Positions 1 to 10,135 of a stretch of 21,822 nt of DNA are shown one piece after another. Numbering within the stretch: the stretch's first letter is position 1; every line of letters starts with the position of its first letter. The stretch lies in contig CALSCQ010002146.1 in NCBI GenBank assembly GCA_943704525.1, forward strand, positions 1-21,822. The letters are read 5' to 3'. The position numbers and the translations under genes were made by a program. This stretch comes from Pigoraptor vietnamica. Lineage: Eukaryota > Opisthokonta > Filasterea. The notes under the pieces are model-generated. The model saw only the letters and a list, made by a program, of their open reading frames with translations. It was not told the origin of the DNA and did not search any database.

Positions 1-498
<498 letters not shown>

Positions 499-803
499 GC
501 GCGTGCAGACTTACGCGCCCTTCTTCATTCAATGCTATTTGCTCTACTGCGTAAATGATATAATACCATTTGCTTTGACTAATAGAATTCGTAACTAAAT
601 ATATAGATAAATAGGTAATCAGATAGATAGATATCTAGATGGTACAATTAGATCTATTTTGTTTCATATTTGTGTGAAGTGAGGCCGCAACCATTTTACT
701 ACAGACGCCTATTACCACTTAACGGCATGGGAGTACAATTAACGCTGTAGATTGAGGCGGCGGCTGGGAGTCGAAATTTCAAGTACGTTAGTTGCTCCTT
801 CTA
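499..803. other. AT-rich spacer downstream of the RAD51D-type gene
   Basis: No gene is visible. The stretch is clearly more AT-rich than the rest of the window and contains a short degenerate GATA/GATAAATA tract at about 597-641. It should hold the 3' untranslated region of the minus-strand gene whose stop lies at 804-806, but I could not place a convincing polyadenylation signal. Confidence 0.6.
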
Positions 804-2014
804 TTATACTTTACCAAATGATGAGCTAAAATTGACGAGCATGCGTACCATCTTCAAAGTCTTGAGGCATTCCAAGGAAATCGCGACACCTTGTTGAGAG
901 GACTCCCGGCAAATTGACGTGAGGATTCGAGTGGACGGAAACTGGGTCCAGGTTGCACCGAGAGAAGCCTTCTCTTCAGTTGATGTTGTCGAGACTTGGC
1001 TCAATAGATGGTTCGTTGTCTGTCATGTTTGCGGAGGTGAGACTGACTGTGGCTAGAACACAACTCACAATGAAACAATTCACTTACCAGCACCACAGCT
1101 CCGGAGAATGATAGGCGGCGCAAAAGGATGCCGATGGACGCCAGTAACGCATGCCCTTGCGGGCAATGTCCCAAAAGAACGGAGCAAGGCGCTGCAATGG
1201 AGTCCACGACGACCACTTGCGACGGCAAAGTAGACGAATCTCGAGGCGTATCGTTGTCCGCAACTAAGGACATCAAAACGCCGTACAATTCGTAAGCATC
1301 GTCAACGACGGTGTCGCAAACTGAGGAAACCTGTATGTGAAAGTTAGTAAGGAGCCTTCTTCGTGTACAATGCACATATGGCAATACTACCTTGTAGGGC
1401 TGGTTGGCGCCACTTCGAATGACCGTAGTTGGCACACTTTGGAGCGAAAAACGGGCAACCATGGCTTCGCACAGCTGAGCATAAAAAAACAAAGAATTAA
1501 CTGCCACCAAACTTTAAGTCCACCCATTACTGATCGCACCTTTGACTTTCCGCTGGACGGCGCGCCAACAAACTCGACGATATCGCCGGCCGAAAAGCCT
1601 CCCCCAAGAAGTGCGTCCAGCCTGTCAAAAGGTCAACAGCGGTAAGGGCCAAACCGTGGTTCTTGTGCGAATGCACTCGCAAAGTCTTACCCCGGAAATC
1701 CAGATGATAGCGGCACGGCCGGTGCCTTCCGCAGATCCAATGTTGCAAGGCGCGGCAGGGATGCCAGCTGAAGGATCGTTCTCCGGCGAAGTGTCTCGAC
1801 GTCCTACGTCCCACTAAACAATGAGACGAAAGAACTGCTTTGCTGCTTCTCCAGGAGAACATACCGCATCCTGTGCGTAGGATCGGTCCTCGCGGGATTC
1901 CACTGTCGCGTTTAGAAAACCGATCGCTGCGGCAACACAATGTAAGTGGATGCTTTTTGCCATTAAGCAGGAATGGATGGATGCAGGCCCCACCGCCATG
2001 AGGGCCAGGTGCAT
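804..2014 (-). CDS. RAD51D: RAD51D-type RecA-fold recombination ATPase
   Basis: Rad51 paralogues of this type act in the BCDX2 complex, which helps load RAD51 during homologous recombination repair. Six exons join in phase: 2014-1865, 1803-1691, 1621-1540, 1474-1391, 1330-1088, 1019-804, giving 295 aa (human RAD51D is 328). Seen: a pre-core line LSSGFPGLDALLGGG; Walker A GAPSSGKS at about 107-114; Walker B QVVVVDS with D186; VVLTTNHL, matching human VVVTNHI, across the last junction; and LGATWTQFPSTRIL, matching human LGRSWSFVPSTRIL. These two late motifs favour RAD51D over XRCC2 or RAD51C. The first exon is the least certain: the ATG at 2014 gives an N-terminus of the right length, but an ATG at 2063 in another frame is possible. 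The gene is less GC-rich than its neighbours, and four of its five donors begin GTA, unlike the local GTG habit. Confidence 0.88.
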
Positions 2015-2173
2015 CGGCGCGGTAAGTGGTCGCTGAATTGGGTTCGCCAAGCACTCGCGTCATTTTCCGCTCCCTTTGAGATCTCCCTTGATGGATTTTT
2101 TTGGCGTGACTCCTTCAATTTGGAATTGTGTCGTCGATTTGCAGTTACTCGGGACGAAAATTTGAATGATTGC

Positions 2174-2189
2174 TTTTTGGCGGGAAAAA
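2174..2189. promoter_or_regulatory. E2F/DP palindrome upstream of RAD51D
   Basis: TTTTTGGCGGGAAAAA lies about 160 bp upstream of the RAD51D start, in the 281 bp between that start and the SMNDC1 stop. It contains the canonical E2F-DP site TTTGGCGGGAAA in full. Weaker half-site-like sequences occur closer to the gene, TTTTTTTGGCGTG near 2095-2107 and ATTTTCCGC at 2062-2070. E2F control of recombination genes at G1/S is well established in animals and plants; its use here is inferred from sequence alone. Confidence 0.6.
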
Positions 2190-2295
2190 CTAATGCCGCA
2201 CGCACGCGCAACGCAACGCAACCGACCGGCACAAAGGCCACAATCCCACAGCAGACGCAAACACAGGTGCAACAGGCGACTGCAGCCGCGGTTGG

Positions 2296-3900
2296 TCAGC
2301 GCGGCTCCGCGGCGCCCCCAAAGGACGAGGGATTGAGCGCCTGGCGCCAGTTGTCGCGCGACTTTTGCAAGTCGGTGGGGGGTTTGCCGCCAATGCCACA
2401 CGTGCCGACGCCCACGCGCCCGTTGGGGTTGTCCGGGGAGGCGAAGATGCTCTTCTTGACCTTTCCCTTGACCTCCTTGGACGCAAACTGCTGCCACTTG
2501 TTCGCCACCGCCGCCTGCTCGCTCTGCTTCGCCTCAAAGCGCTCCTTCTTCTTGATGGCCTGCACAGACAGACGCAATCAGCCAACGACACAAGAGCACT
2601 CCCAAGTGCGGCATGAGCAGCTAGCTGCACGACAGAGGCACATCCGTGGGCACTGTAAGCGAGCACGGGACACCGGGCAACGTGCGCACTTTCTGCTTCT
2701 TGGCCTCCTTCTCTTCGCGCGCAAGTCGCTTCGCCCGTGCCTCGTCCGTCTCAAGCAGCAGCGCGGCGGCGTCGGCAGTGCGCTTCTTCGAATTCGCAGG
2801 CGCTGGTGCGGGTGCTGCGGGGGCGGCCGGCGTGTTCGTCGGGTGCGCGACGGAGGGCCGCAGTGAGGCGACATTGACGTTTGTTTCCGTGTTGCCAAAG
2901 CCCTCGTACGTGACAGTGCATGTGATGCCCGGGCCGTCGAAGGCGTCGATCACGGCCTCATAGTAGAGCCCATCCGCCGACCACACAGCCTACGGTGCAG
3001 CAGAGAGTCACGTGCGCGCTCGAGAAGACATGCGGCGCAGTCACAAGACTAGAAACGACCCCAATGTGACGGCCTCCGCAGACGCACGGCGTGGGGCGGC
3101 CCACCGGGAGCCATTTGCTCAGCTAGCAGTCTCAATTTGAACACCACACATTGTCGCCCGCGTATTCCCCAACAACACACTCTCAACGATGCCTGCGCGC
3201 ACTCTCCACAGGTGGCCATGAAATAAACAGCGAACGAATGCACACACCTGACAGTGGTCGCCTACGCGCCACGAAAGCCCAGACGAGCCAGTGACAACGC
3301 GGCCGCGCGCATCGCCCGAGGGCTCCGGGACCTCCTCTCCCACCAGGTCCTAAAAGATTAGAAATTGCACAAAAGTCAGTCGTGTGTAAATGCCTGCACA
3401 CACGTGCACACACCATTATACGTACACGCACACACGCACATACACGCACACACAACACACAGACAGACACACACACGCAATAAAAACACACGTACAGACA
3501 CACACACACACGCACGCACACACACACGCACACACACGCACACGCACACGCACACACACGCACACACACACACACACGCCCTCCTAATGTACGGGCTGAC
3601 ACAAGAGCGGAGGAATGGCCACCATCAATCAAGCCAACCTGCGTAATACGAATGCACTCCTCGAGATCCTTCTTCAGCTTGTGCAGTTCGGCATTTTTTG
3701 GATCTCCCGCAAGCGCCACTTCCACCTGCGCATCTTTCACTCAGAGACATCGACTGAAGCGCAACACCAGCACACACCAACGCACATGCAGGCACTAAAG
3801 CGCGTGCAGTGTTCCACATTACGCCCAGGGACGCAAACACGGCGCATACCTGCGTGAGCTGTTGTCGAAACGACGCGAGGCTTGCCCTGTGGTCCTCCAT
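2296..3900 (-). CDS. SMNDC1: Survival-motor-neuron domain-containing splicing factor (SPF30 type)
   Basis: SPF30/SMNDC1 is a nuclear Tudor protein needed for spliceosome assembly; it binds symmetrically dimethylated arginine on Sm proteins. Exons 3900-3850, 3725-3639, 3349-3248, 2989-2690 and 2559-2296 join in phase to 267 aa (human 238). Seen: an N-terminal helix ending HKLKKDLEECIRIT (family KLKKDLxEVIxLT); a Tudor domain at about 71-126 starting SWRVGDHC and AVWSADGLYYEA, with predicted cage residues W83, Y90, Y108, F111 and N113; an Ala/Pro linker; a Lys/Arg-rich nuclear segment; and the C-terminal signature KWQQF..KVKKSIFASP....VGVGTCGI, the family hallmark. The start at 3900 matches the length of the family N-terminus. 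The 289 bp second intron carries a CA/TG microsatellite. All predicted functional residues are intact. Confidence 0.95.
3395..3579. repeat. Intronic CA/TG microsatellite in SMNDC1
   Basis: A CA-rich array with CG, CAGA and poly-A interruptions fills most of the second intron of the SMNDC1 gene (intron 3638-3350). In the transcript it reads as a (UG)n tract ending about 45 nt before the 3' splice site. The purest blocks are near 3498-3530 and 3551-3577. Confidence 0.95.
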
Positions 3901-3989
3901 TCGCGCGTAATGGCGGGTGAGACGGTGTGCGGGATGCGACAGTGCCCGTTTTTTCACTCCGGTGCTTACGGAGCAGCTCAGCTGGCAGT

Positions 3990-3995
3990 CACGTG
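3990..3995. promoter_or_regulatory. CACGTG box in the SMNDC1 upstream region
   Basis: GTCACGTGC centred about 90 bp upstream of the SMNDC1 start, in the 183 bp gap to the next minus-strand stop (4084). It fits a bHLH-type E-box, but CACGTG is frequent throughout this window, so position is its only support. Confidence 0.3.
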
Positions 3996-4083
3996 CAAGG
4001 TGAGGTGGGTGTTACATCCCGTTACAAGACTCCGTGGAGAAAAGAAAATTGTATTGTCCACCCAGCTCCTCGCCCTCTTTCCC

Positions 4084-5833
4084 TCACACGATGTCATGGA
4101 GCTCGCCTTGTACTGCGGCACAGACACGCAGAGCCCCGCCAGCAACCCCCGCCGCCCGACGGTCCGCACACGCACCGTCGCCACCGCCGCACGCTGCTGC
4201 CACGGCATCGACCAGGCCGAGCACAATGTCCTCGACCTGCGAAGACGAGGCACGCTTTCAGCAGCGCCCAAGAATGCAAGCAGTATAGGAACCAACAGAC
4301 AGGAGCAGGAATCAATCAACACTGTCAGAGCCGTTCGCAGCCGCCACACGCACGTCAACTGGGACACACACCTCGCGCATGTGTCGCGGGAGCCCGCCGA
4401 CGGCGGCGTTCATGCGCAGCGCGAGCAATTCGGCGTGCAAGCGGGGTGCTGTGCCTGCAGACGAATCCGCCGCCAGCACACGCGCCGCCCCGGCGACCGC
4501 CGCCGCCGCAGAGTGCGCCTCCATCGCAGGGGCCTTTTCGCGCGGTTCGCGGGCGATCTGCGCGAGCGACCGCCGGTGCAATGCGTCGTGCGCAATGTGC
4601 GGGAGGGAACGATCGAGAGGCGAGTGTGACTGGACGCTTGTTCCCACGGACGCCTCCCACGCACGCAGCAGTCGTAGCCATTCTGTGCGCAACAGCCCAG
4701 TCCCGCGGGGGCCCTGATGCATGGCGTGCACGTGACTCACAAGGTCAGCTTGCTCTCCGTACGTGGGCGTGGGCGGTGCAGCGACCGTCTCTACGAGGGC
4801 CTCCGCCACGAGCGCGAGGCAGAGGGCGACGGTGGTGTCCGCCGCGTCCGGTGCATCGCTCACGTGCACGGACGTTGCTGCGGGGCACGACTCATCGCGC
4901 GACACACGCAGAGGCAGCTGGCCGTCAGACGACACGTGCGCGCTCACCACGTAAACACCAGTGGGGACGGCGTCAAAAAGAAAGTCGCCACGACTGTCCG
5001 TGCGCGCCGTCCGCTCGAAGCGTGCCATGGTATCCGCCGCGCTCAGCCGCACTTCGATGGCGGGAAGGCCGACCGTGTGCGCAACAAACAACGCTGCACC
5101 CTGCGCGAGGGCAGCTGTCACGCGGCCAGACACCCGCCCGTCCATCGGTGCCGTCAGCGGCGCATCGGCGATGTCTGTTGACGCAGCAGGTCCCATCACG
5201 TCCACCGCCGCACAGCGCAGACCGGCAACGTCCTCGCTGCCCGTGCTCCCGCTGCGGTGCTCCGTCACGCACACGACCGCGGCGACAGGAGTGGCGGGCG
5301 CGTCCCCCGGCACAGACACGGAGAAGGTCTCGCTGGCGCCGGTCTGCAGCGACAGCGCTGTCAGCTATCAATTCGCAAAGCGCGTGCACACACATGGCCA
5401 TTCATGCACAGCTGCCCGACGAATGCAGCGCGGCCAAGTCGCCCACCTCCATGCCGGACAGCCAGGCCACACCGGCGACCCGCACGCCAGTCTCCGGGTC
5501 GTCCCAGACAACCGCCCCGTGTGGGCTCGTCGACACGCCGCGGAGCACCCCCGCAGCCGCCCACCCAGGCACATCCACACCCAGCGCCCATGACTGCAGC
5601 CGCGCGCATCCTGGCGCCGGCATGCACGAGTCGTACACGCGGTATCGAAACTCCGTCATACCCCGGCCGGCATCGTAGCGACTCCCGAGGAACACAACGG
5701 CCCATCCTGTCTGCGAGTCCGGTGGGGAAGGTCCTCGAACGCCCCGGGTGAGCGCGTGCCGCAGCGCCTTCACGGTGTCCTCGGGGGACGCGGCACAGGA
5801 GAGTGCGACAGCAAGCGCCAGCATGACAAACAT
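4084..5833 (-). CDS. Secreted protein with a carboxypeptidase-regulatory/SdrD-B-like domain
   Basis: I do not recognise the family. Exons 5833-5410, 5357-4372 and 4236-4084 join in phase to 520 aa. The start at 5833 was chosen because it opens a signal peptide, MFVMLALAVALSCAAS, although in-frame ATGs occur further upstream. Residues about 45-165 form a beta-rich N-terminal region with a GMTEFRYRVYDSC line and several Cys, resembling surface-protein modules that precede SdrD-B repeats. Residues about 215-287 fit a transthyretin-like CarboxypepD-reg/SdrD-B fold: GRVSGRV, then LPAIEVRL, TDSRGDFLFDAVPTGVYVV. Residues about 300-520 are Ala-rich and probably helical. There is no C-terminal membrane span or obvious GPI signal, so it is predicted to be released or matrix-bound. 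The upstream spacer is long (5834-6534). Exon structure is well supported by phase; function is unknown. Confidence 0.72.
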
Positions 5834-6534
5834 GTGCGAAAGCACGGCGCGCAACACCGTGGGCGTGGACAGTAACCGCCGTCGGCAACAGCGGACAAGC
5901 GGGTGCGCACGTTTTTGAATTTTCCGCGCCATTTTCGATGGCATTTTGCCCGATTGCACGGGCGAATGCGAAAACAGCCGCCAATAACAAGGCCGAACTG
6001 AACGCAGCCGACAACACGCAAAGAGGGCCAACGAACTTCAGCACAGCGCCACACGAGCACGAAGCGCACAGAGCGGAGTGTCAGTGCGCCTGTGCTGCGT
6101 TGCGTTTGTACTTCGCCCTGTTCCTCCCTAATCTCGCGTGCGCAACGTGCGCTTGATGTGCCGAGTGCGGCGTTGGGCACGCCGAGAGACGTCGCTTGGC
6201 CATTATGGCGCAACCCCCGGATGCATCCCAATTAGGCAATGCTCTCGTCGTTCCACCATCGACCACCGCCCACTGGCGAACGCACGGCGCTCAGTCTGCG
6301 TCGGCTGCTGCATGTCCCAACAGCCCTCCGCGGCAAAGCGACTGCCAACGGTGCCAGTTTGGGACCCATCGACACCTTTTTGAGACGTGGGATGTACAGC
6401 CAGGACAGTGGCGAACCACAGTGTACGCTTTAATAACATATCGCCAACAGAGCCGACTACCGATTGACGACGACAAGGCATCACACACAGAACTACCGAC
6501 TTATCAATAAATTCCAGCAAGCCTGTCGGATTCA
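5834..6534. other. Long intergenic spacer
   Basis: This 701 bp stretch separates the 5' end of the secreted-protein gene from the 3' end of the RhoGAP gene; both are on the minus strand. Short open frames on both strands show no domain or conserved motif and no coherent splice partners. The part near 5915-5955 has a repeated ATTTTC/CATTTT pattern around a GCGCC core, which may belong to the promoter of the secreted-protein gene. The part nearer 6534 should hold the RhoGAP 3' untranslated region and is more AT-rich (6420-6530). Confidence 0.55.
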
Positions 6535-9500
6535 TTAACCCGCGTTGCCTTTCACGGGGGGTCTCGGCAGCTTCTTTGGCGGCGCGCGCGGTTCCGCAGC
6601 AGCGGCGGCTGGTACTGGTGGGGGTGCCGGCAGTGGCTTATCGGGTGCAGAGCCGAGGCGCCGTCGCGGCTCCACGTCGCAGTAATCCGGCGTGTCCCTC
6701 TCTGATCCCCCACTCCGGCTACGCTCGCGCGACAGCGTGTCGTCCAGCGACGAGGCGTGCGTTAACTGCGCGCCCGTGCGAGGCGGCTTGAGGGGTGGCC
6801 GGGGAAGAGGCTTGGGTCGCACAGCGGAATTCGACGCAGACCTCTGTGTTCGCATGCCATCATCACCGCTGGCAGCCACAAAATCGGCCGCACCCAGGGA
6901 CATGCTCCGCCGGAACTCTTGCCGCGCCGCGAGGGAGCTTGCTGTGCGACCACGTGGCGGAGGCACGGGCGAGGGCCCGGGTGCCGGTGCAGCGCGCACA
7001 GGGGCGGCGTACTCGCGCCCGTCTTCAACATAGCTGTCGCCAGCGGTAGGAATGGGCGGCGGCGGGGCGGTGGGCGCGCGCATACGCTGCGGGAGGTTGT
7101 GTTCGGTCTCGGCGACCACATACTCCGCACTGCTGCAGCGCACCATGTCGTCGGCCGCGTCAAACGGGCCCACCGGTTCTTCGTGGACGACGTCCGCAGC
7201 AGCGAAATCGTCTGTCTCCGCCACCGCCGCCATGATCTCGCGCTCGGCGACGAGCGATTCCGCCTCGTCGGCCTCCGACTGCAGGACGAGCATCGAGTCG
7301 CGACCAAAGAGCGCGCGTCGATGCGCGATGAGGGCTTCCACAATGCGCGCCTGGTGCTTCACGTGCAGTACGGACTCGCCGAGGCCGCCCGGCGCACGCA
7401 TGATGTTCGGTCCCCACACAATGGCGAGGTTCTTGGCGTCCATCTGCGTCTCGTCGCTCGCATCGAGCAGGCGCGAGAGGTGCTCGACCAGAAGGCGCAC
7501 GGTCGCAAAGTGGGGTGGCGGCAAGCGCGCGAGCAAGCCCGTGAGGCGGCTGAGCACGGTCTCGCGCGCGGCGCCACCTTCCTCCAGCTGCGCGCAGTCG
7601 ACAAATTCGGGGTAGAGCGCAAAGGTGAGGAGGGGGTTGGGCAGTTCGCGAAAGTACAGCTTGCAAACGGCGGCGACGCAGTGAATGTCAAGGCCATCCG
7701 GGGGATCAAGGTCCACGCCCGCCTCATTCGCGTCAAACGAAGCCCTGCGCCGCGCACGCACATTACGCATTTGAGTGAGCGCTTTGGTATATGTAAACAC
7801 GTCGTGTATCGTAACCGGAAGGACAGATCGATGCGAACTGAGGAAAAGCAGGCGTGGACGCAGCACAGACAAAAAGCGCCACCCACCGCAGCGCCTGCAC
7901 CTTCGACGCGACACCGGACAGTCGGTAGATGCCGCGCACAAGGCCGCGCTTCTCTACCTCCTCAAAGCAGCGCCGCACAACCACAGGCACGCGTGCCCCA
8001 GAGCGCTGGCACAGTTCGGCGAGATCCGCGCCAAAGACGGGGTCACGCAGAATGCCCGACCGGCGCAGCGCCTCCCCGGCGGCCTTGCGGTCGTGGAAGA
8101 AGTTCCGCAGGTGCGACGCCAGCTTGCCACCCGACAGCTCCGCCACAATCGCCTTGCCCAGCGCCTGCGCCGGCTTCGACGGTTCCGCTGGGGCGTCCGC
8201 CGGCGCGCTTTTTTGCGGCGACGGCGCAAACACTCGGAGGGCGGGCGCGCTCTTCGCCTTCGTGAGGAGGCCAGGGCCAATTTTGGCCGCGAGGCTGGGA
8301 AGTTTGGCCTGTGCGGCCGGCGCGGGTGTCGGCGCTGCATGCTCCGCCCCGTGGAGTTCGGCCGCGGCGGGTGCGGTGGGCGTTCGAATGAGCTCAACGC
8401 ATGCGCGCGGGAAATAGCCGACCTCGAGGCCGAGCTTGCCCCTCCACCACGGCGACTCACTGCGGCACAATGCCAGATTTGAGCACTGGGGAGAGAGAGA
8501 GGGCGCATGAAACGCCAGAGCAGAGACCCACCTCTCCGACGGCATATCAATCACAGACACAAGGTCTCCCAGCTGAAGCTCGAGCTCATCCTCCTCCTAT
8601 GGGGCGTAACAAGTGGTGAGACAGTCGCATTTAACCACACATGGGTAACACGCGCGGCAGCTGTCCAGCACACCTGCTTCTGGAACGGGTGTGTGACGCG
8701 CGCAAAGGCAATGGCGCGCACGTTGATCGCAGAGGACGGAAAGGGCGCGGCCGATGCGCCGGGCGTGGACACGGCGATGCGGCGCCCCTGGTTGTCTACC
8801 TCGAACCAGCCCAGCACAGACCCGCACGAGAGCGTCCCGCGCGCAATGGCCGACAGCCGCTTCAGGTACTGCGATGCGTGCGCCTCAATGACCGCGGCCA
8901 CGGCCTCGCCCGAATGGCCCCCCACAACAGCCTCGGAGGGCGGGCGGTCGAGGCGGCTGTAGTGCCTGTTGAAGGTGCACTTGTGGAGCTGCAGGTCCAG
9001 CACGCGCAGGTCGTCGAGGGTGCGCCGAATGACCCAGGACGCCTCGCCGCTCTCGACGCGCACCACAAGCATGCCACACGACTGCGAACAACGGCGACTA
9101 AGCACATGCTCCCTACACACAAAAGAAGCCTTCCCAGCACACAGTAGAACTTGAGGGGGACAATTCAAAGTTCACAGAAATAAGAGCTAATGAGGCACGC
9201 ACCTCGTACGCATATGAGGCCCGCTCGGACGACGCCAGGGAGAACGAGAGGTTTGCAGGCAATTCGGCGTGGTGGTAGTGGAAGTGTTGGCCCGCAAACG
9301 GCTCGATCTTCCGCCCAAACGAGTCGAAGAACTGCGTGAACTTGTGTCGAATGCCGCGGCCGAACGAGCGGAACGATGCCTTCGAACCGCCTTGGCTGGA
9401 TGTCTTCCTGTGGCCGCTGGGTGCCTCTGCCACCGCAGGCTGCGAGCGGTCGCTCACCTTGTCGATCGACAGGCTGCAGCAGCATCAGAGTCAGTCGCCC

Positions 9501-9649
9501 AGTGCCAACACGCACGCGCGACTGGGGCACTGCGCGCAACAGCGAGGGACACACCGTCGCAGCTTCTTGCCAGTGCGTATGTCGGCAAGCACCGTCGCCC
9601 ACACCCTATCCGGGACGGCATACTCGCCATCCGGGCGGCGATCCGCCAT
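6535..9649 (-). CDS. PX-SH3-RhoGAP protein of the ARHGAP32/33 type
   Basis: A predicted Rho/Cdc42 GTPase-activating scaffold at membranes. Exons 9649-9555, 9473-9203, 9081-8674, 8596-8532, 8459-7887 and 7744-6535 join in phase to 873 aa. A PX-like domain (about 95-225) reads RRTLDDLRVLDLQLHKCTFN and LSCGSVLGWFEVDNQGRR, the last part shared almost word for word with human ARHGAP33. The SH3 domain (about 243-304) reads LGDLVSVIDMP, SPWWRGK, VGYFP..CVELI. The RhoGAP domain (about 410-617) reads RGIYRLSG with arginine finger R459, KLYFRELPNPLL and NLAIVWGPNI, so catalysis looks intact. The tail (618-873) is proline-rich with PPxxP-type sites and Tyr motifs. The start at 9649 follows from phase through the first intron. 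Family assignment is firm; orthology to ARHGAP32 versus 33 cannot be decided, as the two split within vertebrates. Confidence 0.93.
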
Positions 9650-10135
9650 CCCGAGCGACACAGCACACACGCAGACGCACACGCATGCACACACAAAGCA
9701 GCCGCTCACACGCTCGACGAGAGCGCTTCCATTGACGAACGCGGGCGTACGAGTGCTGGGCACCGCTGATTCATTTCTTGCTGACCCCTTGTCGCTGTTT
9801 GTTGATGGATGTCTGCTTTGCCGAGGAGGAGGAACGCATGGCCATTGGTCAATTTCACGGAGCTGTCCGGACAATATATTTAAGCGAATACTCGCTACAA
9901 ACGGGATCGGGCGTCATGGCAACGCGTGGGCCATGTTACGCGGGTCCTGCAACGCCCGCGTTTCCTTCTTCTCTGCATTAATGCTTGCAACGGAGAGAGG
10001 AGCGAATTACACGTGACGCGCATGGGCCGGCGAGGGCTGATGTGACACTAGGCGTCTTGTGGACAGAGATGGGCGTGTTCTAGGCGGCACACAGAGGGCA
10101 CACAGCGGCGGGTGAGTCCCTCGACGCGCGTCGCC
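9650..10135. promoter_or_regulatory. Divergent promoter region of the RhoGAP and kinase genes
   Basis: The 486 bp between the two divergent start codons contains CCATTGG (9842-9848, a CCAAT box on the minus strand), a TATA-like ATATATTTAA at about 9873-9882, and ACACGTGAC with CACGTG at 10010-10015, about 120 bp before the kinase start. A short CA/CG-CA tract lies just inside the RhoGAP side (about 9664-9695). No further exon could be supported here. Confidence 0.45.

Noticed and set aside
1527-2063. A 178-codon minus-strand open frame covering the 5' part of RAD51D
   Set aside because: It reads through introns in the wrong frame; the RAD51D motifs lie in another frame with consistent splice sites.
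3927-5678. A 583-codon open frame on the plus strand
   Set aside because: It is antisense to the secreted-protein gene. It is Arg/Pro/His-rich as expected from the reverse of GC-rich coding sequence and has no domain, while the minus strand gives a signal peptide and beta domain with consistent splicing.
5915-5937. TTTTCCGCGCC as a second E2F site upstream of the secreted-protein gene
   Set aside because: The spacing of the core differs by one base from the E2F consensus on both strands.
5938-6156. A 72-codon plus-strand open frame in the long spacer
   Set aside because: No conserved motif, no splice context and ordinary length for GC-rich DNA.
6919-8265. A 448-codon open frame on the plus strand
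   Set aside because: It is antisense to the RhoGAP exons, which match a known family residue by residue.
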